From Pleurodeles waltl (lineage: Eukaryota; Chordata; Amphibia; Caudata; Salamandridae): a DNA stretch of 64,000 bases. Below are positions 1 to 10,348 of the stretch, in pieces (positions within the stretch are counted from its first letter, which is position 1; each line of letters starts with the position of its first letter). Made by a program: the position numbers and the translations under genes. Below the pieces are notes generated by a model. It was not told the origin of the DNA. It ran no database searches and saw only the letters and a program-made list of their open reading frames with translations. The DNA is taken from assembly GCF_031143425.1 (NCBI RefSeq), contig NC_090446.1, positions 1,028,971,066-1,029,035,065 of the forward strand, read 5' to 3'.

Positions 1-249
1 AGTTTTATAAAGTTTGAAAAAGAAAGGCAGGATTGGCATCCCTTCTCAGCATAGGCACATCATTCTAACTGCAGTGAATGGCCACTTGGCAGATGGCAGA
101 CTGCTTCCTCTTAGCAGCGGTCCCTCATCCTTTGCTTCAACCCTAAATGCGGCCAACTTCCCCATTTCTCCCCAGCCAAAGTATCTCCAGCAAGGTGTCC
201 CCCTGGAGGAGTATCACCATCCCATCCCTTTGCCCCTGTACCCTGCTGC

Positions 250-495
250 TTGAGCTACCCCTGCAGCCTGCCCCCATGCTTGAGCTGCCCCTGCCCTAGG
301 GCTCCACTCTTGAGCTACCCCTGCGGCCTGCCCCCATGCTTGAGCTACCCCTGCGGCCTGCCCCCATGCTTGAGCTACCCCTGCGGCCTGCCCCCATGCT
401 TGAGCTACCCCTGCGGCCTTCCCCCATGCTTGAGCTACCCCTGCAGCCTGCCCCCATGCTTGAGCTGCCCCTGCCCTAGGGTTCCACTCTTGAGC
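250..495. repeat. 30-bp tandem repeat, about 8 units
   Basis: Eight units of exactly 30 bases begin at 250, 280, 310, 340, 370, 400, 430 and 460, each starting TTGAGCT. There are two unit types. Type A ends GCCTGCCCCCATGC and type B ends CCCTAGGGCTCCACTC or a close variant. The order is A-B-A-A-A-A-A-B, so an A-B pair closes both ends. The period is a multiple of three, which explains the open frame across it; the repeated peptide is not evidence of a gene. Confidence 0.9.
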
Positions 496-1910
496 TGGCT
501 ACTTTCAGACTCGAGCACTGGGGCATTCCTTTCTGCAGTCCTCTTGGCACCACCGCCCCTCCGCCCAATACTGCCTGGTCTCCTCTCCCTGCACCTTGTA
601 CCTGTGTGAGGCGAGGTTGGAGCAACCGCTTTACAATTTTCTGAAGGGTGAGATGAGTTCAAGTTCAGCTTGGATACGTCTTGGAAACTTTGGCCATCTT
701 CTCTCGTTGGAAAACGCTGGACCTTTCGTGACAGAAAAAATAGTGGTTTATTTTTGTTTCTGTTGAGAGGAGAGGGTGGTCGTGCATCATAGAGTTCGTG
801 GAAATTAAAGAGTAAAGGGCTTTTTTATTTGTGGTTGTCTCCGCCCTCCTCCTTCTAAGCAACTTACAGAAACGCTGTCTTGCGGTTGAGGGTTTGTTTC
901 TGGTGTTCCTACTCCGTTTGAACAAGCAGAGTCCACCGTCTGTGGAAAGGTGACAATAGGCTTTGCGTTTGGCCTGAGTGAAGCATAAGGGAGAAATGGG
1001 AGTAGACTTGATTATACCTCTACGCGCCTATTGCTTCCCACTGTTTCATTTTTTCAACTAGACTGTGGCACTTCTAGTGGTCTTTACTTCTGCCATGCGG
1101 CTTTTGCTTGCAAAAAACATTCTGCCTCTTTCTAGAATGTATCTGGTTTTTCATAGAGACGAGAAGACGAGATCCTTCTGGCAGACCAGCAGCATTTACT
1201 GTTCCTCGATTGGATTCACACTCTTTTACAGGGGAATTAAGTGAAAAACGTATCTCATGGCCATAATGCATATTCTCGAAAGAAATTACCACAAAAAACA
1301 ATCATTGTGTGTAGAGGGTTTGAACCAGACGTGGCCTATACAGGTCTGTGGAGATGGGGCAAGACCGATAGAAGGAACAATTGTGACAAACTTAATTTAA
1401 AAAGGGCTGCTTTTTTGGTAAAAGGTTCTTGTTGTGGGTAGTTATGTTTTTTCCAGATAGATTATAAGAACTAAGGTGCTCGTTAGCACCAGTAAACGAT
1501 TTCGGGGACATCTCTTGGTTTCATAGGTAACCTGGACTATGTAATTATTCCCTGGACTTCAGTTTCAGAGCACATGTATAGTGGGTTAGCCTATTGCTCC
1601 CATCATGCTTGCTCTGGTGCGAGTTTATACTGTCACCACCTTCTAATCCATTTGGCTTGGTAACTGCCCACAAGCTGTGTGCAGGCAATAAATGGACATT
1701 AAAGTAAGGAACTTCTACTTGCTTGTAACGCTAGTGCCCCTAGGCCGACAGGCTCTCTCACGTTACCTAAGCGCTTTCCTTTTACAGAATGTGGATATGA
1801 GGCATGGCAGCAGTGTACAATGGATGAGATCTTCATAGTATGGGGGACACACCCGAAGGAATTCTCCTAGCCGCACTTAACAAAACATTTTTTAAGAGTT
1901 CTGGATACGG

Positions 1911-1926
1911 CCACGAGGTGGCAGTG
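1911..1926 (+). promoter_or_regulatory. Candidate CTCF site
   Basis: CCACGAGGTGGCAGTG matches the vertebrate CTCF core CCASYAGRKGGCRSTR at 15 of 16 positions; the mismatch is G at the Y position. It lies in the last WIPI1 intron outside any repeat I recognised. A match of this length is not rare in 64 kb of scanning, so binding is only possible. Confidence 0.3.
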
Positions 1927-2059
1927 TTTCCACAAGAAGAGAATACGATAACACGAGCTTTGCTGATTAGGAGCACTGAAGTTATTGACAAGCAGGGCCG
2001 CTAGAATTATGCTATTCTACAGCCGCGACTGTTTCGGATAATTAAGGATTTGCTGTATT

Positions 2060-2420
2060 TGTCACATGATCCATCATACTGCCAATCTGACGATTTTAAC
2101 AAAAAATATTTCTAGCTCGAATCGATCAAAAGTTCGTAAAAAAAATTTAAAAAAAAACGTTGTGAAATGTTTGCGTGCCGGGAAAGGCCCTTTGCCAAGA
2201 TCAACTGCTCATTTTTGTGTTGCTTATTTCTGTATTTGGTTGCTAAACTGTTATTATGGGGTGAAAGATTTGCCCAGATAGTATTCTCCGGTGTAAAAAT
2301 GACAAAATAATATAATCATAAATGTTTTGAGGAGCCGCATTATGCTGCATAATTTGCCTTTTCTTGCTTCATAATTTGGTGTTCCCCTGCCTTATAGTTC
2401 CAGTGGCCCAGCTGACAAAT
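2060..2420 (+). repeat. Dispersed repeat, copy 1 (pair with 21590-21910)
   Basis: The copy aligns by eye with 21590-21910 in the same orientation. Shared landmarks in order are: ATTTTAACAAAAA, a CAAAAGTT block, GGCCCTTTGCCAAG, TTTGTGTT, a TATTAAACTG/GCTAAACTG block, CATTATGCTGCATAA versus CATAATGTGCCTCAT, a CTTCTTGCTTCAT-like block and CCAGTGGCCC. Divergence is high, so the family is old. No coding capacity or tRNA-like head was seen, and the class is unknown. Confidence 0.6.
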
Positions 2421-3689
2421 ATCCCTTTCTGTCCGACATAACAGTCCAGCACAGTAGCTATTTTAGTCCCGTTTAAATCTATGAATTTTGCGCACAGGCT
2501 ATACTGCTTCAGACTTGGTCTGTGGTCCTTTACAAAACTGTAATGTGGCCTTTAATAGTAATCATATAAATTCAACAAACGAGTGTTCTGGTATTAAAGA
2601 TTACCAGTACGACCAATCTAAATACAGAAAAGAATACAGCACTGGGCTTGTTTTAATCAATATTTGTAACTGTCTTAGAATTACAAGTGGTCCGAGCTGA
2701 GCATCAATTATCAGTGCTCCAGAAAATTCTGGTACATGAATTAATTATTGCTACTGCACAGATGAGAATTATGATTCCAGCAGCACACAGTGCACCCCTG
2801 CAATATTTCCCAAGTAAATGTTGGCAGGTCGAACCGGTAATATTCACGAGGGGGGTGTTATTGCCAGCTAAATGCAGAGGCGTGCGTGCAGATTTTAGGG
2901 CAACCTGCGTAATTGACGTTATTTATCTCATCCAATAATTAAGGACCACCAAGGTATTGTTACGTATTGGATACAATAAATAGTGATGCAAGACTCTTAA
3001 TTGAGGCCTTGATGGTAAAAGTGCACTTCTGGCTCTATAACTAGATCCACAATCTGTCGAGTTAATATACCAAGTTACTGATTAGTAGTGTTTTTGACAG
3101 TCTGGGTCAAACTATTGTCTTACACGACCTAAATCCAGCTGTTGTCTCATCTACATGATTCTGTAGCATGGTCAACAAAATGGAACTTTCTTATCATAAG
3201 GTCTAAAGATGCAAGAGACCTAGTAAACCAAACTACATGTTTCTGCCTGTAACTACTGTACACCATGGTTTAATTTGTTGTATTTACAACATTTACATGG
3301 TTGTCTCTCATTGAACGTTTTTGACTATCCATTTAGGTCTCTTCTGAGGCAGGACCACATTTACAGCAGGTGGTAACAGGACATCTGCCAAAAATCGAAA
3401 GATGTCCCTTCTGACCATTTCTTCGATTAGAGGTGAAGAAACTAATGTTTCTGATGGTGAACCCTCAGCTAGCTCAGCCATTGGAAACCCTCTGCCTCCT
3501 TCCCAAGCAACAGCAACAAATTCGTCGGAGTGGCTGCCATACAATGGGTGGACCCTCTTACACCATTCTCGTCAGCTTTTTTCATGAAGGCGATGGTCAT
3601 GCATATCATGGCCGTTTCAGAGCTAAGGAAATGTCCCTCACAGGGCTTTATGTTGGATGCAAAATACTGAAGGGCCTCTAAAAGGAGCA

Positions 3690-4790
3690 TGGCCTGTATA
3701 ATTAAGGGAGTGGCTTAAACATGTAAACTAGAATTCTGTGCTTCCCATAGTGTGCCGCCCAACTGGTCTTTAGCTGCTTTTCTGTGCTCTGTTATTGCCT
3801 CCAGATATATAACACAAAAAATGACAAACACCTAAAACAAGCCAGGACTATTGGCTTTGTTAATGATTTTTAACTGCATAAGCTAAATGAGCAACAACAA
3901 TGATTTTGTTGGAAACAAATTTGAAAATGTTTCTATTCTCAAATATGAGGCTGCGAATTAAACATTACTGCGGTCTGCAGACGGATAGTGGTCCTCAGAG
4001 CGTCTGTCACTCCTGTTCTTCCCTTCGATCCACGTTCCTCTGCCGTCTATGCTAAACGCATCCTTTTTCTCTGCATGTCTTTCTGAAATCCTTCACGTAC
4101 GTATCTCACACGTCTTCTCTTTCCTCTTCAGCACCGCTGTTTTACGTTCTCCTGTATGTACTTACATGCATTTCTTTCACTTCAACCCCCAAAGTACACG
4201 CCCCCACTTCTAAGCACTGCATTTTCTTTTACTTTTCAATATTTTGACCACTGTTCATGTTGTTCAGCCACATATTTGTACAGGATCACTGTTGGAACTG
4301 GCATACGTGACTATTGCTCTGTGTGCTGTACAGAGGCCAAGGATGGATGACCATTTATTCGGAAGACCTTTTTCACCTAGTTACAGCTACTGTATGAAAC
4401 CCGCACAGCCTTAACTCCAGGCCTCAATCATGGCTCATTATAAACAAAGGGATGCTTCTTTGTTCAAAGTCTACACTATACAAGAGTAATATGCTGCAGA
4501 AAAAACTACAGAAACCCAACATCCAAGAAATAACATACACTCTTAAGGAATGGTAGGTTAAATAAAACGTGAAATATAAACAGTAACTTAATCGCGGACT
4601 TAGATTATCCTAACATGTTTTACATTAATTGTTCAGAAATCAAGCAGTGTTTTTGTCTGTAAATTTAAGGACATATTCGTAGGGCCCCATAAGGACCCGT
4701 TTTAAAGGTAGCTTATAATTAACACTGGGTCTGAGGCCCGGAGGGACCAGGCCGCCATAAAGCCTGGCCCCCACACGTTTGGAGAAAAAT
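3690..4790 (+). repeat. Old dispersed repeat ~1.1 kb, copy 1 (pair with 54240-55380)
   Basis: This aligns with 54240-55380 in the same orientation over about 1 kb. Shared landmarks in order: TTATTGCCTCCAGATATATAACACAA, ACAAGCCAGGACTATTGGC, AACAACAATGATTTT, TCTCACACGTCTTC, GAAAAAACTACAGAAACCCAAC, and the tail TGAGGCCCGG...CCATAAAGCC. Identity is patchy and there are many indels. No protein was recognised in either copy. It could be part of an ancient transposon or a segmental duplication. Confidence 0.55.
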
Positions 4791-5308
4791 CAAAGCAAAT
4801 CAAATTGTACTCTGCTTTGCGGGTTTGGCTTTTGAAAACCCAAATAATTGCTGAAGTGCATTGAAAGTTTGTTACCAATTTTTATTTTTGTGGTTAAAAA
4901 GGGCTTCTGTGATGTTTGATGCACGTTTGGCAATTATAAATGGGACCTGTGGAGGTCTAAATGAACCACTTTGTTTAAAAAACTGCACATAACCATTGTA
5001 AGTAGACACGTATGTTCTGAAAGTAGAGGGCAAGCAGGCTACCAGTGGAACCCTTTATTTCTCTGTGCATTGTTTACAGCAAAAGCCTAGTTGTAGCAAC
5101 TGCGTTCTGGATTATTGGATGCAAACAGCTACCCAGCTACTTGGATCAATGTTTCTATAACTTGAAGCTTGAAGGACCAAGTATTGTTCTCACAAAGCAT
5201 CACTTGATGCTGGCTGGCATTTGACATGTGCATTAAACCTGTTAAAACTCACCCTACCCATTGTTTCTGACTGGGAAGAATAAGGTGGTTTTGTTTTGAT
5301 TTTGGTAG

Positions 5309-5356
5309 ATACATTTGTGCCACGGAAACCAGAAGTCCAAAGTGAAGCCATCATGA
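5309..5356 (+). CDS. WIPI1: WIPI1, terminal coding exon (partial)
   Basis: WIPI1 is a PROPPIN beta-propeller protein that binds PI3P/PI(3,5)P2 on nascent autophagosomes. This exon encodes only its extreme C-terminus: IHLCHGNQKSKVKPS followed by TGA at 5354-5356. Human WIPI1 ends, as I recall it, IILCRGNQKGKTKQS, so 10 of 15 residues and the stop position agree. The exon opens immediately after a T-rich tract and TTTGGTAG, in phase 0. The following ~390 bases carry a poly(A) signal. The independently recognised ARSG gene ends facing it, as in human. The tail is short, so the peptide match alone would be modest; acceptor, phase, stop, poly(A) and synteny together make it strong. The beta-propeller exons are not in the window. 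Confidence 0.82.
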   Translation: MHLCHGNQKSKVKPS

Positions 5357-5745
5357 CGAGAAGGAAACCTTCGGATCCTGGATGTTGCTTTAACAAGGAA
5401 TTTAAGCTGACTGTTTTTGTGAGCCAAAGGCAATGTTCTCAAAGGACACCATTCCTTATAAACTTCGAACCGTAAATGGGTGGTGCATTAATACATCATA
5501 AAGTATATGGACATATATTACCATTCAGAACCAATTCTAACCCATTCACATCTTTATTCGTATTTAACTTAATATTTTATATACTTGTATTTTTATTTAT
5601 GCTGTTTTACTTGTACAAATGTACTTTTAAGAAAGTCTCAAAATATATTGAAGTGCATTATAAATGTGTATTGTTTACCTTTGCAAACCGAACGTTCATG
5701 GGATGTTATATTGGAAACAAAAATAAAAATGTCTCTAGGTGATGG
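5357..5745 (+). other. WIPI1: WIPI1 3' UTR
   Basis: This is the sequence after the WIPI1 stop codon. It becomes AT-rich, lacks recognised repeats and ends near the AATAAA at 5722. The cleavage position is inferred, about 15-25 bases after that signal, just before a T-rich stretch at 5750-5777. Confidence 0.6.
5722..5727 (+). terminator. WIPI1: Poly(A) signal AATAAA of WIPI1
   Basis: AATAAA lies 366 bases after the WIPI1 stop and is followed within 30-55 bases by a T/GT-rich stretch, the usual downstream element. Confidence 0.6.
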
Positions 5746-6149
5746 ACCATTTTCTTCTTTATGCTTCATTTGTTTTTGAAAGGGAAAAATGTGAAAGATT
5801 TTGCTTAGAACTGGAAATTTGTGAAGTTCTGTGGTTTTCAAGATGCCTCCATAGACAAACAGTGATCTACATGGTCTCGAGTTGCTCATTATTCTTGAAT
5901 GACTTAACCCACGCATGACAATATCTTTTAGTTTAATACGCATTTATATGTGAGTATGGACTCGATGGCAGCCATGTTAGTAATGCTCTCAAGGGGCTCT
6001 GATCCTTGGAACTATCCAATTTTCTCCTTTCCCAAGATCTACTGTGCTAGGCTCTTGTACAGGGCTTAAATTGTAAAAGAGGTGCCAGGGCCCAAAGCTT
6101 TGGCCAGAAGCCCCTTGCTAGCACTATCAAAGATTGGGGTGCTATATAG
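5746..6149. other. Intergenic, nothing recognised
   Basis: AT-rich single-copy-looking sequence downstream of WIPI1. The minus-strand open frame at 5638-5943 overlaps the UTR, has no recognisable motif and is discounted. Confidence 0.5.
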
Positions 6150-6412
6150 AAGGCTGCACAGCCTTGAATCCACCTCATGCCTCTAAAGTCAATCACCAGA
6201 CCATCCCGGCCTCTTTATATCACTCTTGCAGGTTGTTATCCCTGCTCATTCTCTCTCACTTTTCTCTCTCTTTTCCCTCCTTTCCCACTTTTGTGTTTTT
6301 CCTCTCTCTTGCTCTGGCTCAGGCTGTTTAGGAAAATAATTGCCGGTCCCCAAAAATGAGTGTTGGTGAGCCCCACCCTCAACCACTGGCTCAAATTAAG
6401 CACTGCTATTAT
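6150..6412 (+). repeat. Dispersed SINE-like repeat ending CAAATTAAGCACTG, copy 1
   Basis: This matches 21330-21580 in the same orientation. Both have CACTCTTGCAG, a long CTTTCTCTCTTTT pyrimidine tract, a GGAAAATAA/GAAAAATAA block, a CCCCAAAAATGAGTGTTGGTG or CTCAAAAACAAGTGCTGGTG block, and the end CAAATTAAGCACTG. The reverse-complement end (CAGTGCTTAATTTGT) recurs at 59644, and a related start (CAGTGCTTCATTTGT) occurs at 20317. No tRNA promoter boxes were confirmed, so 'SINE' describes size and dispersion only. Confidence 0.55.
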
Positions 6413-7740
6413 ATATCCTGTTCCATAAACAGGTTCTGTGTGTTGTCCTGGAATGCTGACTGGTTGATTAGTTGCACACAAGTAGTCCAGTACAGGGAAT
6501 CCTAGTTCAATTTTGCACTCACCACATGGACTTGGGAGGCTTTTTGTGTCAGTGATGGTGGCTGAGATACTACTTTGATGTTTTGTACTTTGTCTTCCTT
6601 CACTTTCTCTGTACTCCTCGCACTCCTTTTCCCTTAACACTGTCTTTTTGCTGCTGTCTCTGGTGTCTCATACCTCGTTATTTCTGCTGCCAGTTCTTCC
6701 ATGTGAGCCAAACATAAGCCTACGTTAGATTGGAGTCGGTAAGTATTGGGACATGCTTTGGAGGATGTTTGATCATGCACACACTGCAGTGAACGCTCAG
6801 GTCTCCAGGCATGATGACATTGGGCTAGAATGTCCCACCGGGTCACTGAGAATGAGGTGGATGCTGGTGACATTTTATCTGAGGGTTCACAATGCAGATA
6901 TATGTGTGAACCATAGTCACTGTAATCAGGGCAGAAAGATGCAGTGAGCCCTGCTTCCATGGCGGTCCAAACACTGATTGTGCTGGCTCTGGTGGTAAAG
7001 AAGGCTTTAAGTGGACTGACTTCTGATGTGAGGCTGGATACCAGGGGTTTAGGGAATGGCATGGCCGACCCTATCTGTGAGGAAGAAAGTGGTTGAAGAG
7101 AGTAGCGTATTTGATAAAGCTTGCTTGTCAGTTTTGGGGCCAGCTTGTAGATTCCGGTTTGTGGGCCTTGGGGAAGTGATGGCATTGGGCTTGTGGTTAT
7201 AGCAGCTGTGGACTTAGTGGTCATGCTTAGAACATGTCCACACTGCAAAGTCATTAAGATACATATATGTGTCGGTGGCTTGGTCTTTTCCTTAGATGTG
7301 CTGCATGAGTTCCATGTGTGAATCATCTACTGTAGATTCGGGGTGGGAAGTTGCCACGGCCAGTGCTTCCGAGGTCGATCAGCAGCTCCTGCTATTCTGA
7401 CACTGACTGGCCTAGGGAGCGGGTGTTGGGTGGGAATATATAGTGAGGCTCAGGAAAGTCTGTTGATAACACCATGCTGATTTGTTGCTTTGAGAGCCTT
7501 ATGTTTCAGGTTCCTTGCATTCAGAATGGCTCTTGGAGCTAAACGGTCACTGCGTGCACCCAGCCAGTATATCATTAAAACTAGCTGGTCCTTACTAATT
7601 TCCAGAGATAAGTGTGCTGACTCCCTCTGAGGCACTTTACTTTTCCTTAAAACCTGAAATATTGTGAATGACATGCAGTATCTACGAGAACTATATTTCA
7701 ATAGGTGGGAAACCTGCAATTTCTAATATGAGCAAGTCCA
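6413..7740 (-). other. Unassigned region with a 230-codon minus-strand open frame
   Basis: The longest stop-free minus-strand frame runs 7326 to 6634 (230 codons, ATG start). Composition is rich in Ser/Thr/Pro with a few Cys and Trp. I see no catalytic motif, zinc-finger spacing, signal peptide or transmembrane segment, and no similar protein came to mind. A decayed hAT-type transposase or a fortuitous frame in an old repeat are both possible. The rest of the stretch holds nothing recognised. Confidence 0.15.
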
Positions 7741-8930
7741 GCTGAGTCTTGCAACCTTAAGAGGTTGATGAGTTAGTCCCTAGCAACACTAGACATATGG
7801 CAGCTACTACCCTCTCCTACTGGCTCCTTTCTATGTTGGTCTACCTGGAAAGGCGAGCACAAGATGTTTATGACCAAGGAGGTGGTATTTGTGTGCTTCT
7901 GAGGGTTTCAAAGTGTACATGAAGAGTTTGATAAAGGGGTTCTCTGAGCTTCGTGTGCATAAAGAGTGTCAGTTGTGTGGACCTTTTGTTTCCCAGTGGT
8001 AGCACTCCTGTCCGAATTCACTCACGTTTGTGAGCAGCAGCATTCTCAGGTTGGCAGCAGACCCAACGAGGAAGATAATGTTAGAATCCCACCCTCAAAA
8101 GGCATAGGGACTAACTGGAAAAACATGCATCAGAGAAACCTATGCATGCAGTCTACAGCTTGCACTACATTTTCAAATGGACTAAAGCTGAGTGGCATGT
8201 TGGGGCAGTGGAAAACAAAAGTTGTGCAAAGATTTGCTGAAGGCTCATTAACTACTGGTGCAGAAAGCCCATGTTTTTGGAAGAAGTGGCGATGCATTAT
8301 AGTACAAATGGGAAACCTTCTAGGGCCTCATTCTCCTCCACTCCAGGTCCTGCCCTGCAGGTTAATAACATCCACAACTTCCACCCCTTGCTGACCAGAT
8401 CTACCACCTTTGACGGCCTACCCACACTGGAACAATCAGTCTGCTCAGCACTTGGGAACCTCTAAGTGGTGCTCTTTTACTGGGTAACAGGAGTGATTCT
8501 CTTGCAATCAACTACTATTAAAACTCCACGCTACTCCATGTCACATAACTAGCAAAACAGGCAACAAGAATTAGAAGATGCAACAGAGGACTGGCCATTA
8601 CTCCCTCAACCCAGGCATCAAAAGAAAAGGTCTTAGCAAAGAGACTTCCTCTGGCACCAAGGTTATGTTCTCAGCACCAATTCATATTGACTCAGAGGTG
8701 AACTGTCAATGAACCAATAATTATCTTTATTATTTTCTGAGCTCATGTTTGTTTTTCAGTAGAAGTTGAAGAAGAGTTACAACTGCGACCTGGGAAGCAC
8801 ACTGGCAAATTACTCAGTACTGTATTTTTAAAAATACTGACACTCAAGGTCCTGCTGCTACTATTCAGCTTATGTATTAAGAGTACTGCCTTAGGGCACC
8901 CTCACATTAAGATGCCCGCCACTCTAAAAC
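7741..8930. other. Intergenic, nothing recognised
   Basis: Mixed-composition sequence without recognised repeats. A 142-codon plus-strand frame (7966-8394) shows no family motif, splice context or poly(A) signal that would support a gene. Confidence 0.4.
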
Positions 8931-9035
8931 AAGCATTTGCAATGCAATGGGTCTCACATTTGCTCGAGTTAGAGCTATTAACATTGTTAATTTCTCACTG
9001 GACTTTTCTTGCCACATAAATTGAAAATGAAAAGT
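8931..9035 (+). repeat. Dispersed repeat, copy 1 (inverted partner at 42617-42722)
   Basis: About 100 bases match the reverse complement of 42617-42722 with roughly 85 percent identity by eye. Shared blocks: CAAGCATTTGCAATGCAA, CTCACATTTGCTCGAGTTAGA, and ACTGGACTTTTCTTGCCACATAAATT. The flanks differ between copies, so this is the common part of a longer family. The 9009-9236 open frame is A-rich low complexity and not counted. Confidence 0.75.
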
Positions 9036-9365
9036 AAAACAGTTGACATAAGCAAGCCAATTCAAAGCACCACGGCTGCCTTACGCGTGAAGGAGAGACA
9101 CAAAAAGAAAAATAAGTTTGCTCGCAGTCAAATGGGCAAATGTGCAATTATCCGTGTAACAGGGTTGATGGCCAAAGCAGTAACAAAACTGTCCCCAGGA
9201 GGAACAAACAAAGCATTTACCAATGATGATAAATGATTTTTGAAAGGCAAGTCCGTGAATGAGTGATAGTGATGGGCGTGCGGTGGACGTGCACGCTCGA
9301 CCTAAAAAAAAAAACAAAACTTAAATGTTGTATTAAAATCAAAAAAAAAATCCTAATTGTGTGTA

Positions 9366-9485
9366 ATTTTATGGTATGACATGGAGGCTAAGATTATGCA
9401 AACTCCTTTTAACAATAGTGAGAATTTAGAACAGTTAAAACATTCCAAAGGACTATAAGGCTTAGCAACCAAGTTCCTTCTTTTG
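9366..9485. repeat. DIRS left inverted terminal repeat
   Basis: Its reverse complement reads through GTTCTAAATTCTCACTATT, then AAGGAGTTTGCATAAT, then TTAGCCTCCATGTCATACC. It matches the right repeat at 14585-14701 base for base over long blocks; the right copy has about 19 extra bases after CTCACTATT. The outer boundary is set where similarity to the internal complementary region stops (ATTTTATGG at 9366). Confidence 0.88.
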
Positions 9486-10348
9486 TTGCTGCTGCGGCTC
9501 ACAAGATAAGTACCTCTCTACCTTCTTTCATTGATACTACTCTTGATTACACCTGCTTATGTCTTTGTCATGGTGTATTTAGAAGGCACTGGCGCCCTCT
9601 TACCGTAATTACTTTGTAATCCCTTACAGTATTTAATAGTTATTTATTTACTTATTTCCCTTGAATTTATTAATTGATGTGCTTATGTCACCTTTATTTA
9701 CGCTTTTTCAGGCGCTTTACTGCCGCTTTCCATCTAACTAGCGTGAATCTTGAAAGAGTCGCACCTTGTCCAGCGCGTGCCAGGTCTCTTAACCGGCTTC
9801 AGGGAAGGTTGCACTGACAATAAACATGTCAATGCAATGGGGGGGATCATGTAGGCACTTGAGCCTCGTACCTCATTGCCCCCCACAAGGGAATTGCGGT
9901 GGGCAGTGAGCCTCACACGCGATCTCTCGTTATTTCCTTTCATTAAAAAAACTTGCTTCCTCATGCGCTGTTTTTGCTGAGAACCCGTTGCACAACACCA
10001 GAGGCGCCGTTAGCGAGTGGCGCTCACTACATTACTGGCTTATCCACTGTGGGCCTGTTCTTTGGATCACCACCTCCGCGTTCCTCTGTTTCGGGTGGCC
10101 TCCGTAATCAGTCCGCCCTTTAGGAAATCGGACTGCTTCTCTTCCTCTTTGTGAGGAAAGTACCATAGCACGTTATTCTATCTAGCTCTCCTGACTTCCC
10201 TTTAGAGGTAGAACCCTTCCATTGTATTACCTTTGCCCCACACAACATCAAGTATCTTCGTACCATTTTACTTCTGCTTTTTACTGATCATTTTTTAAAT
10301 TTTATATTTCAAAAGCCCAAAATGGGTGGGAACCAGTTATAACAATTT
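9486..10348. other. DIRS 5' leader
   Basis: Untranslated leader between the left terminal repeat and the first Gag-like frame. It is T/C-rich in places and has no open frame with recognised content. The promoter is presumably here or in the terminal repeat, but no specific signal was seen. Confidence 0.5.

Larger units (their letters stand above)
1..5308 (+). other. WIPI1: Last intron of WIPI1 (3' part)
   Basis: The stretch ends at a good acceptor: a T-rich tract followed by TTTGGTAG, directly before the terminal WIPI1 exon at 5309. No earlier WIPI1 exon was recognised in the 5.3 kb upstream. I looked for the conserved segment before the C-terminus and for WD-repeat exons. The preceding exon therefore probably lies left of the window. 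The intron holds a 30-bp tandem array near 250-495, two diverged dispersed repeats (2060-2420 and 3690-4790) and a CTCF-like site at 1911. The rest is AT-rich sequence with no recognisable content. Short open frames here, for example at 3308-3690, look like chance. Confidence 0.6.

Noticed and set aside
3308..3690. Open frames on both strands considered as the preceding WIPI1 exon
   Set aside because: None of the frames resembles the acidic segment before the WIPI1 C-terminus, and splice sites do not fit phase 0.
7966..8394. 142-codon plus frame as a host exon
   Set aside because: No homology, no convincing splice sites and no conserved motif.
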